Made by a program: the position numbers and the translations under genes
NCBI GenBank assembly: GCA_016715645.1
Contig: JADJZR010000003.1
Span: 186,001-250,000, forward strand
DNA: 64,000 nucleotides
Direction: 5' to 3'
Source of the DNA: Elusimicrobiota bacterium
GTDB lineage: Bacteria > Elusimicrobiota > Elusimicrobia > FEN-1173
Notes under the pieces: model-generated
Told to the model about the DNA's origin: nothing
Databases searched by the model: none
The model's input: the letters and a program-made list of their open reading frames with translations, nothing else
Shown here: piece after piece, positions 1 through 8,231 of the stretch
Layout: each line of letters starts with the position of its first letter
How positions within the stretch are numbered: the stretch's first letter is position 1

Positions 1-852
1 ACCCAATGGGTGGACGTGGGGTTTCATTTTGGCGGTGTTCCGCTCCAACAAACCGAACGGGCCCGTAAAATGGCCGAGGCCGAGGTCCTTCTAACGGAGG
101 GTCGACTGACCTCTGCGGAAGAAAAGCTTGAGGAATTGCTTCGTCTATCGCCCCGCTATCCGCCCGCCCGCAAACAAATTCAGGAAGTTCGACGTCGGTT
201 TGACCAAAGTGTCCACCCGGAAACGTTGTTCATCCTGGGCCAGCGGGCTTTTGCCCAAGGGAACTACGCGGAAGCCGTGGACTATTTGAGCAAGCTGATG
301 ATCACCGATCCCGACCACCGAACCGGAAAAGAAATGTTGGAGAAGGCCGAGAAAGAAGTCACTCGCGCTCGCATGGAACGCGTCAAAAAAGAAATGGCGG
401 CTGAAAAACAAAAAGAACGTTCCGCCCTTATTCGGCAAGCCGAAACCCTCTCGCGCCAAGCCCAGTGGCGGTCGGCCTTGCCCGCCTGGCGCAACGTCCT
501 GGCGAAAGACCCCGCCAACACCCACGCGCGGGCCGAGGTGGCCCGGGCGCAAACCGCCCTCTACGATCAGGCACGGTCCTTGGAAACCTCAGAACAGTTT
601 GAAAAAGCCACGGACCTTTATCGATTCCTGGACAAAGATGACCCCGGCTATAAAGATTGCGCTGAAAAAGCGGAACGGTTGGCGAACCAAACCCAGGTGA
701 AAAACCTGCAACGCGCCCAAGAAAAATACGAAAGGGGACTGCTCTTATTGAAAGAAAATAATGTGGCCGAAGCACGGCGTCTTTTCCAGCAAGCCGTGGA
801 TTTGGCCCCCAACAATAAAACATTTCAAAAAGCCCTCGAGCGAACCCAATGA
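1..852 (+). CDS. PorV-like barrel/TPR protein, C-terminal part (cut by window start)
   Basis: Only the 3' part is present; the frame is open from base 1. The visible 283 residues begin with the last barrel strand (VDVGFHFGG) and then form TPR-like helical repeats (NYAEAVDYLSKLMITDPDH, NNVAEARRLFQQAVDLAPNN). It matches, segment by segment, the C-terminal half of the complete protein at 17369-19159, including the barrel-to-TPR junction, so the missing 5' part is inferred to be a UPF0164/PorV-type outer-membrane barrel. The stop overlaps the kinase start as ATGA (849-852), implying translational coupling. The role is inferred: an envelope barrel with a periplasmic TPR domain that may work with the downstream kinase. 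Confidence 0.8.
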   Translation, partial: TQWVDVGFHFGGVPLQQTERARKMAEAEVLLTEGRLTSAEEKLEELLRLSPRYPPARKQIQEVRRRFDQSVHPETLFILGQRAFAQGNYAEAVDYLSKLMITDPDHRTGKEMLEKAEKEVTRARMERVKKEMAAEKQKERSALIRQAETLSRQAQWRSALPAWRNVLAKDPANTHARAEVARAQTALYDQARSLETSEQFEKATDLYRFLDKDDPGYKDCAEKAERLANQTQVKNLQRAQEKYERGLLLLKENNVAEARRLFQQAVDLAPNNKTFQKALERTQ

Positions 853-2219
853 CCTTGCGAATGCGTTTCACACTATTGATTGGCCTTCTCCTGTTGTTTG
901 GGGTGGGTCTAACGGGGACCACCATTTACCTGGGGGAGCGCCGGGTGCGGTTGCGTGAAAGGGCCGACAGCCGCCAGGCCCTAATGACCGCCTTTGCCGA
1001 GTACTGCCGTGACGCGCTCAAGACCCACGACCACCTGCAGGCCATGAACGCGGCGGAATCGTTGGTGCGCGCGGCGGGGGTCCTTTCCGCTTACGGGACG
1101 GACGAAAAGGGCCGGGTATTTGCCCACAACGATGTGACCCGTGTGGGCCGGCCTCCGCCCCCCTTGCCGGCTAGTGAACTGGTGTTGAACGAGCCTCTTT
1201 CCAAAGACCCAAGGGAAAGGGCCCAGTCGGTCATTGTATTTTCCCGCAAAAACATTGAACGCGCCGAACAGGAAGCAATTCGGCTCACGGGTCGGCGGAT
1301 CGCGGGGGCCACAGCGGTGATTCTTATTTTTGGGCTAATATTTTCCGCGGCCTTGGCCCGAAGCATTTCCCGACCCATTCAACGCATGGCCCGGGCCACC
1401 CAAGAATTGGCCCAAAACAATCTGGATCACCGAATTCCCGTGAACCGGTCGGACGAACTGGGCCGACTGGCCGGGGACTTCAACCACATGGCTGAACGGT
1501 TGGGCGAATTGGACAAAATGAAAAACGATTTTGTGTCCATGGTCACCCACGAACTGCGCTCGCCCCTGTCGGCCATCGAGACCTACGCCAGCTTGATCGC
1601 GGAGGAATGGCGAAACGGCGACAGCGCCGACCTGGTGGACCATCTCACCACCATCCGCAACAACGCCACCCGATTGGGCCGATTTGTGAACAACATTTTG
1701 GACGTCGCTAAAATTGAGTCCAAGGCCTTGGATGTCCGAAAAGAAAATATTTCTGTCGCGCAGGCCTTTAAGGACCAACTGGACCTCTTTTACGCCCGCG
1801 CCAAAGAGAAAAATGTCACTCTGTCCGCGGACCACACTGTTGACGATGTCACGGTCTTTACGGACCCGGACATGCTGGCCCAAATCCTCACCAACCTGGT
1901 GGGCAACGCGCTTAAATTTACGCCCCCCGGCGGTCAGGTTCGGCTCTCATCCAAAGCAAGGGTGGTCCGGAACCATACCGCCCACGTGCAACTGAGCGTG
2001 GCGGACACGGGGCCCGGCATTGCGGCCAAAGATCAAGAACGGATTTTTAACCGTTTTGAACAGGTGGCGGAAATCCGCGATAAAATGAAAGGCCAGAAAG
2101 GAACCGGGTTGGGACTGGCCATCACCAAAGGGTTGGTGGAAGTCCAGGGCGGGACCATCGAGGTAGAGAGCGAGCTGGGACGAGGCAGTGTCTTTTCGGT
2201 CTATTTGCCGGAGGAATAG
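849..2219 (+). CDS. HAMP-domain sensor histidine kinase
   Basis: A 456-residue membrane sensor kinase. TM1 is at about residues 4-27, a periplasmic sensor region of about 125 residues follows, then TM2 (about 153-171) and HAMP (about 172-225). The HisKA domain carries the phospho-acceptor His234 in VTHELRSPLSAI. The ATPase domain has N box NLVGNALKFTP, G1 DTGPGI, F box FNRFEQ and G2 KGTGLGLAI, so the enzyme looks complete. It starts inside the stop of the PorV-TPR gene (ATGA) and is followed one base after its own stop by the response regulator. It is a clear paralogue of the kinase at 19579-20946. The periplasmic sensor resembles no family I can name. Confidence 0.95.
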   Translation: MTLRMRFTLLIGLLLLFGVGLTGTTIYLGERRVRLRERADSRQALMTAFAEYCRDALKTHDHLQAMNAAESLVRAAGVLSAYGTDEKGRVFAHNDVTRVGRPPPPLPASELVLNEPLSKDPRERAQSVIVFSRKNIERAEQEAIRLTGRRIAGATAVILIFGLIFSAALARSISRPIQRMARATQELAQNNLDHRIPVNRSDELGRLAGDFNHMAERLGELDKMKNDFVSMVTHELRSPLSAIETYASLIAEEWRNGDSADLVDHLTTIRNNATRLGRFVNNILDVAKIESKALDVRKENISVAQAFKDQLDLFYARAKEKNVTLSADHTVDDVTVFTDPDMLAQILTNLVGNALKFTPPGGQVRLSSKARVVRNHTAHVQLSVADTGPGIAAKDQERIFNRFEQVAEIRDKMKGQKGTGLGLAITKGLVEVQGGTIEVESELGRGSVFSVYLPEE

Positions 2220-2220
2220 C

Positions 2221-2907
2221 ATGGCACGAATTTTGGTGGTGGAAGACGAACCCGATTTCGCCCGTTTTCTGGGAGGAGTGTTAAAAAAAGAGGGGTTTGT
2301 GGTGAGCGAAACCGACGACGGACTTCAAGCCCTGAAAATGGTGAAAGAGTCGCCCCCGGACCTTCTGTTGTTGGATTGGAACCTTCCCGGCAAAAACGGA
2401 ATTGACGTCTGCCGCCTATTAAAAACCGATCCCGCCACACGGGCCATTCCCATCATTATGTTGACGGTTCGGGGGGCCGAAACGGACGCGGTGCTCGGGC
2501 TTGAAATGGGCGCGGACGACTATGTGGTCAAACGGGTTTTGCGGCCGAAAGAACTGGTGGCCCGGGTCAGGGTCTGTCTGCGGAAAACGTCGGTTCAGTC
2601 CTCCGATGAAAAAACGCTCCGGTCCGGCAACCTGGTGGTGGATGTGGCGCGCCGGGAAGTCCGCCAATCGGGAAAGTTGATTGAACTTCGGATGAAAGAA
2701 TTCGACCTGCTGTGCGCGTTCATACGAAGCCAGGGCCGCGTTCTCACCCGGGCGTTTCTCACCGAATCGGTGTGGGGAGACGAATATTTTGGCACCAGCC
2801 GCACCATTGACACCACCATCGGACGACTGCGCGAAAAACTCGGCCGCGAAGGTGACCGAATCCAGTCCATCAAAGGCCTCGGCTACAAATTTGAGGACCA
2901 AACGTAA
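2221..2907 (+). CDS. OmpR/PhoB-family response regulator
   Basis: A 228-residue regulator starting at ATG 2221, with GGAGG at 2209-2213 inside the kinase gene. The receiver domain has acidic pocket VEDEPD, phospho-acceptor Asp52 (LLLDWNLPG), Thr82 and Lys104. The winged-helix DNA-binding domain (about 130-226) ends with the usual hairpin region RIQSIKGLGYKF. Oddity: the normally conserved Lys-Pro after the last strand is Lys-Arg, followed by one extra residue (KRVLRPKE). The paralogue at 20925 has the same change. The TAA stop (2905-2907) is supplied by a miniature element inserted at 2904, yet the C-terminus FEDQT is the same as before insertion. It is probably the phosphorylation target of the kinase just upstream. 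Confidence 0.94.
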   Translation: MARILVVEDEPDFARFLGGVLKKEGFVVSETDDGLQALKMVKESPPDLLLLDWNLPGKNGIDVCRLLKTDPATRAIPIIMLTVRGAETDAVLGLEMGADDYVVKRVLRPKELVARVRVCLRKTSVQSSDEKTLRSGNLVVDVARREVRQSGKLIELRMKEFDLLCAFIRSQGRVLTRAFLTESVWGDEYFGTSRTIDTTIGRLREKLGREGDRIQSIKGLGYKFEDQT

Positions 2908-3021
2908 CAGCTCAGGCCCCTCACCCTGCCCTCTCCCGAGAGGAGAGGGAAAATCTTTGTTTTCCTTCCCCTCTTGGGGGAAGGTGGCCCGGAGGGCCGG
3001 ATGAGGGACCTGAGTAGTTAC
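2904..3021. mobile_element. 118-bp miniature inverted-repeat element (copy A) with 8-bp target duplication
   Basis: The ends are imperfect inverted repeats, GTAAC...CTCAGG.CCCTC on the left and its complement on the right, matching at about 16 of 19 positions. GACCAAAC occurs immediately before (2896-2903) and immediately after (3022-3029), a perfect 8-bp target-site duplication. It encodes no transposase. GTAA ends with 8-bp duplications are known for IS66-family elements, so a non-autonomous IS66-type derivative is the best guess. Related copies are at 10621-10842, 33242-33520 and about 33529-33665. The stretch 3030-3301 that follows holds only short GC-rich hairpins and no gene that I can see. 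Confidence 0.85.
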
Positions 3022-3301
3022 GACCAAACTTAAATTTCCCAGGCGGCCCGGGGCCTCCTATGGCGGGCGTCTTTACTTTTGACACAGGGGGTCGCGCGTT
3101 CTTTGCAGGGAATGGCGACAGCTCCTTATGCCGAAGCCTTGATTTTCTGTCGTGAAACTCTCCCCCGCAAACAGGGGGGTGTCACGCTTTTCCCCTGCTC
3201 CCAGGGGCTTGAGTCCCTGGGGATTTAGTTGGGCCAAATGCCACCGACTCTGTACCAAAGGACAACCTCAAACCTTGTCAGACACATTTAACAAATATGA
3301 A

Positions 3302-4537
3302 ATGCCCCGGATCATGGGCGCATTGGGGGATCGGCGTTTCCATGTGATGGCCAAACCGGCGGGGTCCACCTGCAATTTGGATTGCGCTTATTGTTTCTAC
3401 CTGAGCAAAGAAACCCTTCCCCGCGGCCCGGGGCCCGGGCGCATGTCGGAAGAAACCCTCGACCAATTCGTTCGACAATACATTGCCGGGGTGACGGCGG
3501 AGGAAGTGGTGTTCACCTGGCAGGGAGGGGAACCGACCCTTCGCGGTCTTGATTTTTACCGGAAAGTCGTCGACCTCCAAAAAAAATACGCCAAACCCGG
3601 CCAACGGATCGAGAACGATCTGCAAACGAACGGCACCCTTTTAAACGACGAGTGGTGCGCGTTCCTTAAAGAGAACCGGTTTCTGGTGGGCCTCAGCATC
3701 GACGGTCCCCGCGCGCTTCACGACCGCTACCGGGTCTTAAAAAACCAGCAACCAACCTTTGACCGCGTATTTCAAGCCGCTCGGCGGCTGGCCGACCACG
3801 GCGTTCCCTTCAACACACTGACCTGCGTCAACCGCGTGAACGCGAAGAAACCGCGTGACGTTTACCGGTTCCTGCGCGACGAATTAAAATCCACCCGCAT
3901 GCAGTTCCTCCCCGTGGTTGAATACAAGGGGTTCCAGACCACGGCTCCCTATGTGTGGGATCCCACGGCGTTTCCGCGAGCCGGATCTCCGGAGGCCCGT
4001 CCCGGACAGCCGAATTCCGTGGTGACGGACTGGTCCGTGGATCCAGACGATTGGGGGGAATTTTTGATCTGGGTGTTTGATGAATGGCGGCGGAAGGATG
4101 TGGGCAAGATTTTGGTCAACCATTTTGAGACGTTGGTGGCTCAACACAGGGGCGAACCTTCCCAGATGTGCGTCTACAGCGAATTCTGCGGAAAAGGGGT
4201 CGCTCTGGAACACGACGGAACCGTTTACGCCTGCGACCACTTCGTCTATCCCGAATACCGGACAGGGCACATCAAAGACCGCCCGTTGGCTGAGCTGGTT
4301 TTTTCACCCACCCAAGTCAAATTCGGCCACGCCAAAAACGAACTCCTCCCCGGCGAATGCCGTCGCTGTCCGTACCTCTCAGACTGTTGGGGCGAATGCC
4401 CCAAAAATCGCATTCTCCGTACCCAAGACAACGAGCCCGGTTTAAACTACCTCTGCCACGGCCTCAAGAAATATTTCAAACACGCTCTCCCCCACGTGCA
4501 AAAAATAGCGGCTGGAAGACCCCGCTTGGCTCGTTGA
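3302..4537 (+). CDS. Anaerobic sulfatase-maturating enzyme (radical SAM/SPASM)
   Basis: A radical-SAM enzyme that oxidises the active-site Cys or Ser of a sulfatase to formylglycine without oxygen. From ATG 3302 it is 411 residues. The radical-SAM cluster motif is CNLDCAYCFYL (Cys24, 28, 31), typical of this subfamily. The C-terminal SPASM region supplies more cluster ligands (MCVYSEFCGKG, YACDHFVYPEY, CRRCPYLSDCWGECPKN). The frame is open further upstream to 3152, but those 50 residues do not resemble the family, so the internal start is preferred. The Ser-type sulfatase at 8232 is its obvious client in this window. Confidence 0.93.
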   Translation: MPRIMGALGDRRFHVMAKPAGSTCNLDCAYCFYLSKETLPRGPGPGRMSEETLDQFVRQYIAGVTAEEVVFTWQGGEPTLRGLDFYRKVVDLQKKYAKPGQRIENDLQTNGTLLNDEWCAFLKENRFLVGLSIDGPRALHDRYRVLKNQQPTFDRVFQAARRLADHGVPFNTLTCVNRVNAKKPRDVYRFLRDELKSTRMQFLPVVEYKGFQTTAPYVWDPTAFPRAGSPEARPGQPNSVVTDWSVDPDDWGEFLIWVFDEWRRKDVGKILVNHFETLVAQHRGEPSQMCVYSEFCGKGVALEHDGTVYACDHFVYPEYRTGHIKDRPLAELVFSPTQVKFGHAKNELLPGECRRCPYLSDCWGECPKNRILRTQDNEPGLNYLCHGLKKYFKHALPHVQKIAAGRPRLAR

Positions 4538-4562
4538 ATCGACCCTATTTGCGTCGGCAATA

Positions 4563-4591
4563 TTGGTGTGGCAACACAAAAAATGTTATGT
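4563..4591 (+). promoter_or_regulatory. Probable sigma70 promoter of the small barrel gene
   Basis: TTGGTG (4563-4568), a 17-bp spacer, then TTATGT (4586-4591). Only 8 bases separate the -10 box from the ATG at 4600, and no Shine-Dalgarno sequence is present, so the transcript would start at or next to the start codon. Confidence 0.45.
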
Positions 4592-4599
4592 TCAAATAA

Positions 4600-5082
4600 A
4601 TGTTCTTTAAAAGAGCGGTTGTTTTGGCGATTCTTATGGGAACGGGTGGCCATTTCGCTTTTGGGCAGGACGTTCCTCATGGTTGGTCTCTCAGCCTCAA
4701 CGTGCCGGGGGTTGGGGTGCGCTGGGTGGGTCGTGCCCTGGGAGTTGAGGCCCGGGTCCAGAGCCTTTCGTCTGAGGGGGAACGCACCTCCTTTGCCGGA
4801 CTTCGCTTTTTCCGTTTCTTTTCCCTGTCCTCACGGCTTCATTGGTACCCCGGGATCGAAACAGGTTTTTTTCGATACGAAGAGAATGGTGTGACAGCGA
4901 AGGGGGGTGTCGTGGGTGCTTTTATAGGTGTCGAACGGGCCCTCACCGATCGTCTCTCATTAAACATCGATGCCGGCCCTTCCTACGGCCGCGCTGACGC
5001 CGGGGGTGGCGTCGAGGGTTCCACCTTAGACCTCGCGATCAATACATCTCTCCAATGGCATATCGGACGACGTCGATCGTGA
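4600..5082 (+). CDS. Small predicted outer-membrane beta-barrel protein
   Basis: A 160-residue protein with a signal peptide (cleavage likely after AFGQ, about residue 23) and then alternating hydrophobic/polar strands rich in Gly and aromatics (GVRWVGRALGVEARV, SLNIDAGPSYGRA). That is the pattern of an 8-strand opacity-type barrel. It ends in ...SLQWHIGRRRS rather than a classical C-terminal Phe. I cannot assign a named family. It overlaps the next gene by 28 bases, suggesting coupled expression. There is no ribosome-binding site upstream, but a promoter-like pair sits just before the ATG. Confidence 0.6.
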   Translation: MFFKRAVVLAILMGTGGHFAFGQDVPHGWSLSLNVPGVGVRWVGRALGVEARVQSLSSEGERTSFAGLRFFRFFSLSSRLHWYPGIETGFFRYEENGVTAKGGVVGAFIGVERALTDRLSLNIDAGPSYGRADAGGGVEGSTLDLAINTSLQWHIGRRRS

Positions 5083-6869
5083 AGAACCGTTTCTTTCTGT
5101 TGTTACTGGCGGCCCTCCCTGCGACAGCGGCGCAATTTGGCACCGTCGGCGTCGCCCGTCAAGCCGGACGGGAGGCGCGAGACAAAACACTCGAGACCCC
5201 TCCCGCGTCACCCGCGTATTTTGTCGACGCCAGCCTGGGGGATGACGGGGCTTCCGGCTCTTCCAGTGATCTCCCTTGGAAAACACTCGCCCGGGTCTCG
5301 GCCTCTCCCCTTCCCTCCGGGGCGGTGGTTTACCTTAAACGCGGCGAAATCTGGAACGAACAACTCACCGTCCCCTCCTCGGGTTTTACTCTCGACGCCT
5401 ATGGCACTGGCGCTGCGCCAAAAATTGACGGCTCCCGCATTCTCGCGGGTTGGACCAGCCTTGGCTCGGGGCTTTATTCGCAAGCGGTTCCCCTTTCCAC
5501 TGGCGAGGCCCTGGGAAACCTCTCCGAAAACGGGACACTGATGGCTTTTGTCCCTTGGAACACGGATCCGACAACCACCTTCGCGGGCCAGTCGGCGGGA
5601 ACATACGCCTTCGATTTCGCGCTGTCAACGATTTACATTAAACCTGCTGCTTCTCCTGCGGGTTCCGTTTATAGGGCCAGCGTGAAGATCTTCGGGGTTC
5701 TGGCCGCTTCCAAGAGCAATATTGTCATTCGAAATATTCATATCACCCGGTTCAGTCTCAACGGCGTGCTTTTCGAAAATTGCCGTGGGTGCTCTGTTTC
5801 TTCCGTTGAAATCTCGGATGGGGGCGGGGCTGTTATCGCTCCAAACCCGGCCGCTCCCCCGACCTATATTTACGCCGGTAACGGCGTCGAGTTCGACACC
5901 AATTCTTCGGAAGGGTCTGTCACCGGGGTAAGCGTATTCCGGGTATTTGACAGCGGCATCTCTCCCCAAACCTTTCACAGCAACAACACGGTCTCGGGAA
6001 TTGATATTCGGGACTCGACCATCGACCGTTGCGGTTTCGCTGGGGTAGAAATCTCGGTTTTGAGCAACGGCGGCACCACCGGCAGTTCCATCACGGACGT
6101 CACTGTCTCGGGAGTCCTCGTTGCCAACACCGGTCGCGGCTGGTCCGGCCGCCGCAATGGCACTGAAGGTCACGGCATCCGCGTGATGGCCGATGACGGA
6201 GCGGGCACCATGTCAGGAATCCGGTTGGAGCGATGCACGATCAGTAATTCCATCGGGGATGGGGTTCGGTTGGCCGGTAACATCGGCCCCGTTACATTGC
6301 ACCGGATGAATATTCAAAACAACGACCGCGGCATCTCTGTGGAGGATTCGACAGCCACTTCGCTCAGTCTGATCTTAACGTCTTCTCTTATTCACAGAAA
6401 CGGTCAGTGGGGGCTTTTTTACAACTCGCCCACGGCCGCCGGCCTGCGCGTGTTTCAAAACACTTTTTTCAGCCACTCGTTCATTCAGCTCGCCATATTT
6501 AACCAAGCGGGCGAAGCCCGCATCCAAAATAATATTTTTCATACCACAGCCCCCGTCACCCACCTGTATTCCGAAAGTGTCCTTATGGCTCCCATGATTA
6601 ACAACAATTGTTACACCGAAATGGGCACCATCGTCGGATACAACGGAACTCCATACTCCCTGGTGACTTCTTTTCATTCCGAAACGGGGTTTGAAATGAA
6701 CGGTGTCGGAGGCGATGTGGACTTGACGAACCCGATCGGTGGCGATTTCTCCCTTCAGGCTACCTCCGATTGCCGGGGGCTCGGGGCGACAGGGTTGGGG
6801 GTAACCGCGGATTACATCGGCGGGGCCTTCGCCTCACCCCCTTCAAGCGGCGCTTTGGAATATCGCTAA
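5055..6869 (+). CDS. Secreted right-handed parallel beta-helix protein
   Basis: A 604-residue protein. A signal peptide (FFLLLLAALPATAA) is followed by a threonine/serine-rich region opening with YFVDASLGDDGASGSSSDLPWKT in two overlapping halves, the usual start of pectate-lyase-like or NosD-like beta-helix proteins. The centre (about 220-500) contains repeated short strands ending in Asn/Gly turns (NIVIRNIHITRFSLNGV, GIDIRDSTIDRCGFAGVEI), as expected for beta-helix coils. No catalytic residues can be assigned, so polysaccharide binding or cleavage is only a possibility. The N-terminal 20 residues overlap the preceding gene; a later start near VKNRFFLLL is possible. It converges on the Fic gene. 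Confidence 0.75.
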   Translation: MAYRTTSIVKNRFFLLLLAALPATAAQFGTVGVARQAGREARDKTLETPPASPAYFVDASLGDDGASGSSSDLPWKTLARVSASPLPSGAVVYLKRGEIWNEQLTVPSSGFTLDAYGTGAAPKIDGSRILAGWTSLGSGLYSQAVPLSTGEALGNLSENGTLMAFVPWNTDPTTTFAGQSAGTYAFDFALSTIYIKPAASPAGSVYRASVKIFGVLAASKSNIVIRNIHITRFSLNGVLFENCRGCSVSSVEISDGGGAVIAPNPAAPPTYIYAGNGVEFDTNSSEGSVTGVSVFRVFDSGISPQTFHSNNTVSGIDIRDSTIDRCGFAGVEISVLSNGGTTGSSITDVTVSGVLVANTGRGWSGRRNGTEGHGIRVMADDGAGTMSGIRLERCTISNSIGDGVRLAGNIGPVTLHRMNIQNNDRGISVEDSTATSLSLILTSSLIHRNGQWGLFYNSPTAAGLRVFQNTFFSHSFIQLAIFNQAGEARIQNNIFHTTAPVTHLYSESVLMAPMINNNCYTEMGTIVGYNGTPYSLVTSFHSETGFEMNGVGGDVDLTNPIGGDFSLQATSDCRGLGATGLGVTADYIGGAFASPPSSGALEYR

Positions 6870-6945
6870 CCATCATCTCTAAAGCTAAAAAATTCCCATG
6901 CAATGGACAGGGGGGAACAGGGTTCACTCACTTTCTTGTCTGTAA

Positions 6946-8100
6946 TCATGTCCTTTTGCCTATTTTTAAGGAGGTGGATTGTGGCAGGACGAGATGATAC
7001 GCGGTGGATCTTCCTTGGGGTGAGGCCGGTTTAAGAATTCCCACGGACACAAGGTGGGCCAATTCGCGGAAGGCGGTTGCGCGACTCGCTCGAGTCATTC
7101 CCACGAATTTGCGTGTGGTCATTCCACCGGCAAACCCCTGTGGCTCACAGTCCAACATAGCGTTCAGCGCCTTTCGTTGACGAGGGCTTAATTCAACAGC
7201 GACGTGGTCTTGCCAAAACCGGGCTTTTGTCAGAACCGAGCTCAGGAGACCGTCGGAGTTTCGAATGGCGTCCGCGAGGGTGGTCAGGAACCAGAGGAGC
7301 CAGGGGGTAATGTCAAGAGACCCTTTTGAACAGCTTTCCAAAACATCGTAGTAGGAGGACCGGTTATCCATGATGGCCGTGGACATGGAATAGCACCGCC
7401 GGCCTGTTTTCTCATCTTGCGCGAGGGCCATATCCGTTAAGGCGCGCGCTATTCTTCCATTGCCGTCTTCAAACGGGTGGATGGTCACAAAATAAAAATG
7501 ACCCACCCCAGCCCTCAGAAGGCCATCCATTGAAAGGGAGTCTTGGTTCCACCATTTTAGAAAGCGGGACATTTCGAAAGGAAGCCGGCGTTGAGGGGGG
7601 GCCTCGAAGTGTATGCGTTCATGGCCCATGGGGCCCGAGATGACGCGCATTGGTTCAGTTCCCCGCCATTGCCCCACCCGGATCTTGTGAAAACCTGAAT
7701 AGCCCGTTGGAAAAAGAGCCGCTTGCCACCCTTTAAGATGTTTGGAAGTTAATGGATTTTTAAAATGGAGTGTCGCGTCCAACAAAACATCCACTAGCCC
7801 ATCGATCGAACGGGCGGACTGGGGCAGTCCCGCCGAGGGGAGGCCCAATCGCCGTGCCACCGATGATCGGACAGCGGTCGGATCCAACTGTTCTCCTTCG
7901 ATGGCCGCGGTCTTGATCACTTCGGCGGTCAAAACACGGGATTCGGATTCCATTGTCAATTCTATCCCGAGCCCCGACAGCTTTTGCAAAAGGGCTCCCT
8001 GGGCCAATCGAACGTGGGACAAGGGAGAAAGCAACGACTCCGCTTTCCATCTGAAAGCGGGCCAAACCGGGGATTGCCAAATGTATTTTAAACGCTCCAT
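6946..8100 (-). CDS. Fic-domain protein (predicted AMPylating regulator)
   Basis: A 384-residue Fic protein. The N-terminal part (WQSPVWPAFRW...) resembles the domain (DUF4172) found before Fic in this subclass. It holds the inhibitory-helix motif TAAIEG (residues 64-69), the (S/T)xxxE(G/N) signature of class II auto-inhibited Fic proteins. The catalytic loop HPFEDGNGRIAR (His208) is intact, so nucleotidyl transfer from ATP to a target hydroxyl is expected. The C-terminus (about 300-384) looks like a winged-helix module (TTRKFVGMTRASRATAFRELAHL), suggesting DNA binding or autoregulation. There is no antitoxin partner next to it. A good promoter lies 11 bases upstream of the ATG with no ribosome-binding site. 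Confidence 0.93.
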   Translation of the reverse strand: MERLKYIWQSPVWPAFRWKAESLLSPLSHVRLAQGALLQKLSGLGIELTMESESRVLTAEVIKTAAIEGEQLDPTAVRSSVARRLGLPSAGLPQSARSIDGLVDVLLDATLHFKNPLTSKHLKGWQAALFPTGYSGFHKIRVGQWRGTEPMRVISGPMGHERIHFEAPPQRRLPFEMSRFLKWWNQDSLSMDGLLRAGVGHFYFVTIHPFEDGNGRIARALTDMALAQDEKTGRRCYSMSTAIMDNRSSYYDVLESCSKGSLDITPWLLWFLTTLADAIRNSDGLLSSVLTKARFWQDHVAVELSPRQRKALNAMLDCEPQGFAGGMTTRKFVGMTRASRATAFRELAHLVSVGILKPASPQGRSTAYHLVLPQSTSLKIGKRT

Positions 8101-8111
8101 AATATGAAGCG

Positions 8112-8140
8112 ATTATAGCTCCCAATCGCCTCACGCGCAA
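8112..8140 (-). promoter_or_regulatory. Sigma70-type promoter of the fic gene
   Basis: On the minus strand TTGCGC (8140-8135), a 17-bp spacer, then consensus TATAAT (8117-8112). Eleven bases separate the -10 box from the ATG at 8100, so the leader would be only about 4-6 bases and lacks a Shine-Dalgarno sequence. Confidence 0.6.
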
Positions 8141-8231
8141 GGTCTGTTGCGTTTTGTTACCAGCCCCGCGAAATATTGATTATGTGATTATTAAATGTCA
8201 GCATCCAAATTAGATCAACGGGAGGCCCTCC

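Noticed and set aside
3152..3301. N-terminal extension of the sulfatase maturase
   Set aside because: The extra 50 residues are not family-like and the region holds GC-rich hairpins; the start at 3302 gives the usual length.
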